Source of the DNA: Acidimicrobiaceae bacterium
Lineage (GTDB): Bacteria; Actinomycetota; Acidimicrobiia; Acidimicrobiales; Palsa-688
Direction of reading: 5' to 3'
DNA length: 6,020 nt
Assembly (NCBI GenBank): GCA_003158835.1
Contig: PMLI01000586.1
Coordinates: forward strand, 1 to 6,020
Positions 5,541 to 6,020 of this stretch are shown here, one piece after another (within the stretch, counting starts at the first letter, position 1; each line of letters starts with the position of its first letter). The notes under the pieces were generated by a model, which was given only the letters and a program-made list of their open reading frames with translations, was not told the origin of the DNA and did not search any database. A program made the position numbers and the translations under genes.

Positions 5541-6020
5541 GTGAGCCAGGCAGACGGCCAAGCGGCCATACGAGTGACGGTGTGGGGAGAGAACCTCCAC
5601 GAGAAGCGGGACAAACTTGTCCAGGAACTCTACCCGGGAGGCATGCACGCGACGATCGCGGCCGGTATTAGCGAGTATTTGGGCGAGCGGGCGGCTGTCC
5701 GGAGCGTCACGCAGGACCAACTGGAGCACGGGTTGAGCGATGAGGTGTTGGGGACGACGGATGTGCTCACCTGGTGGGGCCACATCGGTCATGACCAGGT
5801 GGCGGACGAGGTCGTGGAGCGAGTGAAGCAGCGTGTCCTCCAAGGCATGGGCCTGCTCGTGCTGCACTCGGCCCACTATTCGAAAATATTCCGGTCCCTC
5901 ATGGGGACCAGCTGCAATTTGCGGTGGCGTTCAATCGGGGAGCGGGAACTGGTCTGGACGGTGAACCCGGGCCACGAGATCGCACATGGGGTGCCACCCG
6001 TCTTCGGGATTGAAGCCAAA
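5541..6020 (+). CDS. ThuA-like domain protein (trehalose-utilisation family, 3' partial)
   Basis: 160 codons are visible from GTG 5541 and the frame is still open at the right edge; the family is usually about 210-260 residues, so roughly the last third is missing. Landmarks of the ThuA (class-I glutamine-amidotransferase-like) fold: IRVTVWGENLHEK (10-22), YPGGMHATIAAGI (31-43), TTDVLTWWGHIGHDQV (72-87), GMGLLVLHSAHYSKIF (102-117), LMGTSCNLRWR (120-130) and NPGHEIAHGV (142-151). The histidines at 36, 81, 84, 109 and 112 are typical of this group. In rhizobia thuA sits with thuB in trehalose catabolism through keto-sugar intermediates, and relatives often lie beside Gfo/Idh/MocA oxidoreductases. 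The biochemical activity of this subgroup is not settled, so no reaction is assigned. Its position as last visible gene, 25 bases after the GH95-like gene, implies a role in processing the released sugars. There is no signal peptide, so it is cytoplasmic. Confidence 0.88.
   Translation, partial: MSQADGQAAIRVTVWGENLHEKRDKLVQELYPGGMHATIAAGISEYLGERAAVRSVTQDQLEHGLSDEVLGTTDVLTWWGHIGHDQVADEVVERVKQRVLQGMGLLVLHSAHYSKIFRSLMGTSCNLRWRSIGERELVWTVNPGHEIAHGVPPVFGIEAK

Noticed and set aside
5524..5544. Six-codon ATG-initiated mini-frame overlapping the ThuA-like GTG start
   Set aside because: It has no ribosome binding site of its own and is too short to distinguish from chance.

Overview
The window is a GC-rich (roughly 60-65 % by eye) bacterial carbohydrate-uptake and glycoside-degradation locus. 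All genes lie on the + strand and look like one operon. Intergenic spaces are short, ribosome binding sites are purine-rich, and GTG is used as a start at least once. No phylum can be fixed from this alone. A high-GC Gram-positive-like or Chloroflexota-like bacterium fits the AGGAGG-type ribosome binding sites and the Ala/Thr/Ser-rich export signal. However, the binding protein has no lipobox, and the GH5 enzyme resembles intracellular Cel5A-type enzymes known from thermophiles such as Thermotoga.

Layout: (1) 2-559, the C-terminal part of an inner-membrane sugar ABC permease of the MalG type, cut by the left edge. (2) 560-676, a spacer with a small GC-only stem-loop and the binding protein's ribosome binding site. 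(3) 677-2068, an exported family-1 solute-binding protein. (4) 2069-2259, a 191-base spacer dominated by an imperfect inverted repeat about 100 nt long (2086-2186) whose core is a 12-bp hairpin. (5) 2260-3183, a signal-peptide-free GH5 endo-beta-glucanase/mannanase-like enzyme with both catalytic glutamates. (6) 3197-5515, a signal-peptide-free GH95-like enzyme of the alpha-L-fucosidase/alpha-L-galactosidase family, with the catalytic Asn/Glu/Asp set in place but other family signatures changed. (7) 5541-6020, the first 160 residues of a ThuA-domain protein, cut by the right edge.

Inferred joint role: the binding protein and permease import an oligosaccharide released outside the cell. The GH5 enzyme cleaves its beta-linked backbone in the cytoplasm, and the GH95-like enzyme removes a side-chain or terminal sugar. 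The ThuA-like protein probably serves later sugar metabolism. A branched plant or algal glycan oligomer (for example a fucosylated or galactosylated xyloglucan or mannan fragment) would suit GH5 plus GH95, but the sequence does not prove the substrate. No ATPase, second permease or regulator is visible here. They may lie outside the window, and the ATPase may be a shared one encoded elsewhere.

The points most worth a second look are the large structured spacer between the binding protein and the enzymes, the divergent GH95-like enzyme, the two competing start sites of the binding protein, and the all-cytoplasmic GH5/GH95/ThuA combination. I did not find mobile elements, CRISPR arrays, tRNA or rRNA genes.
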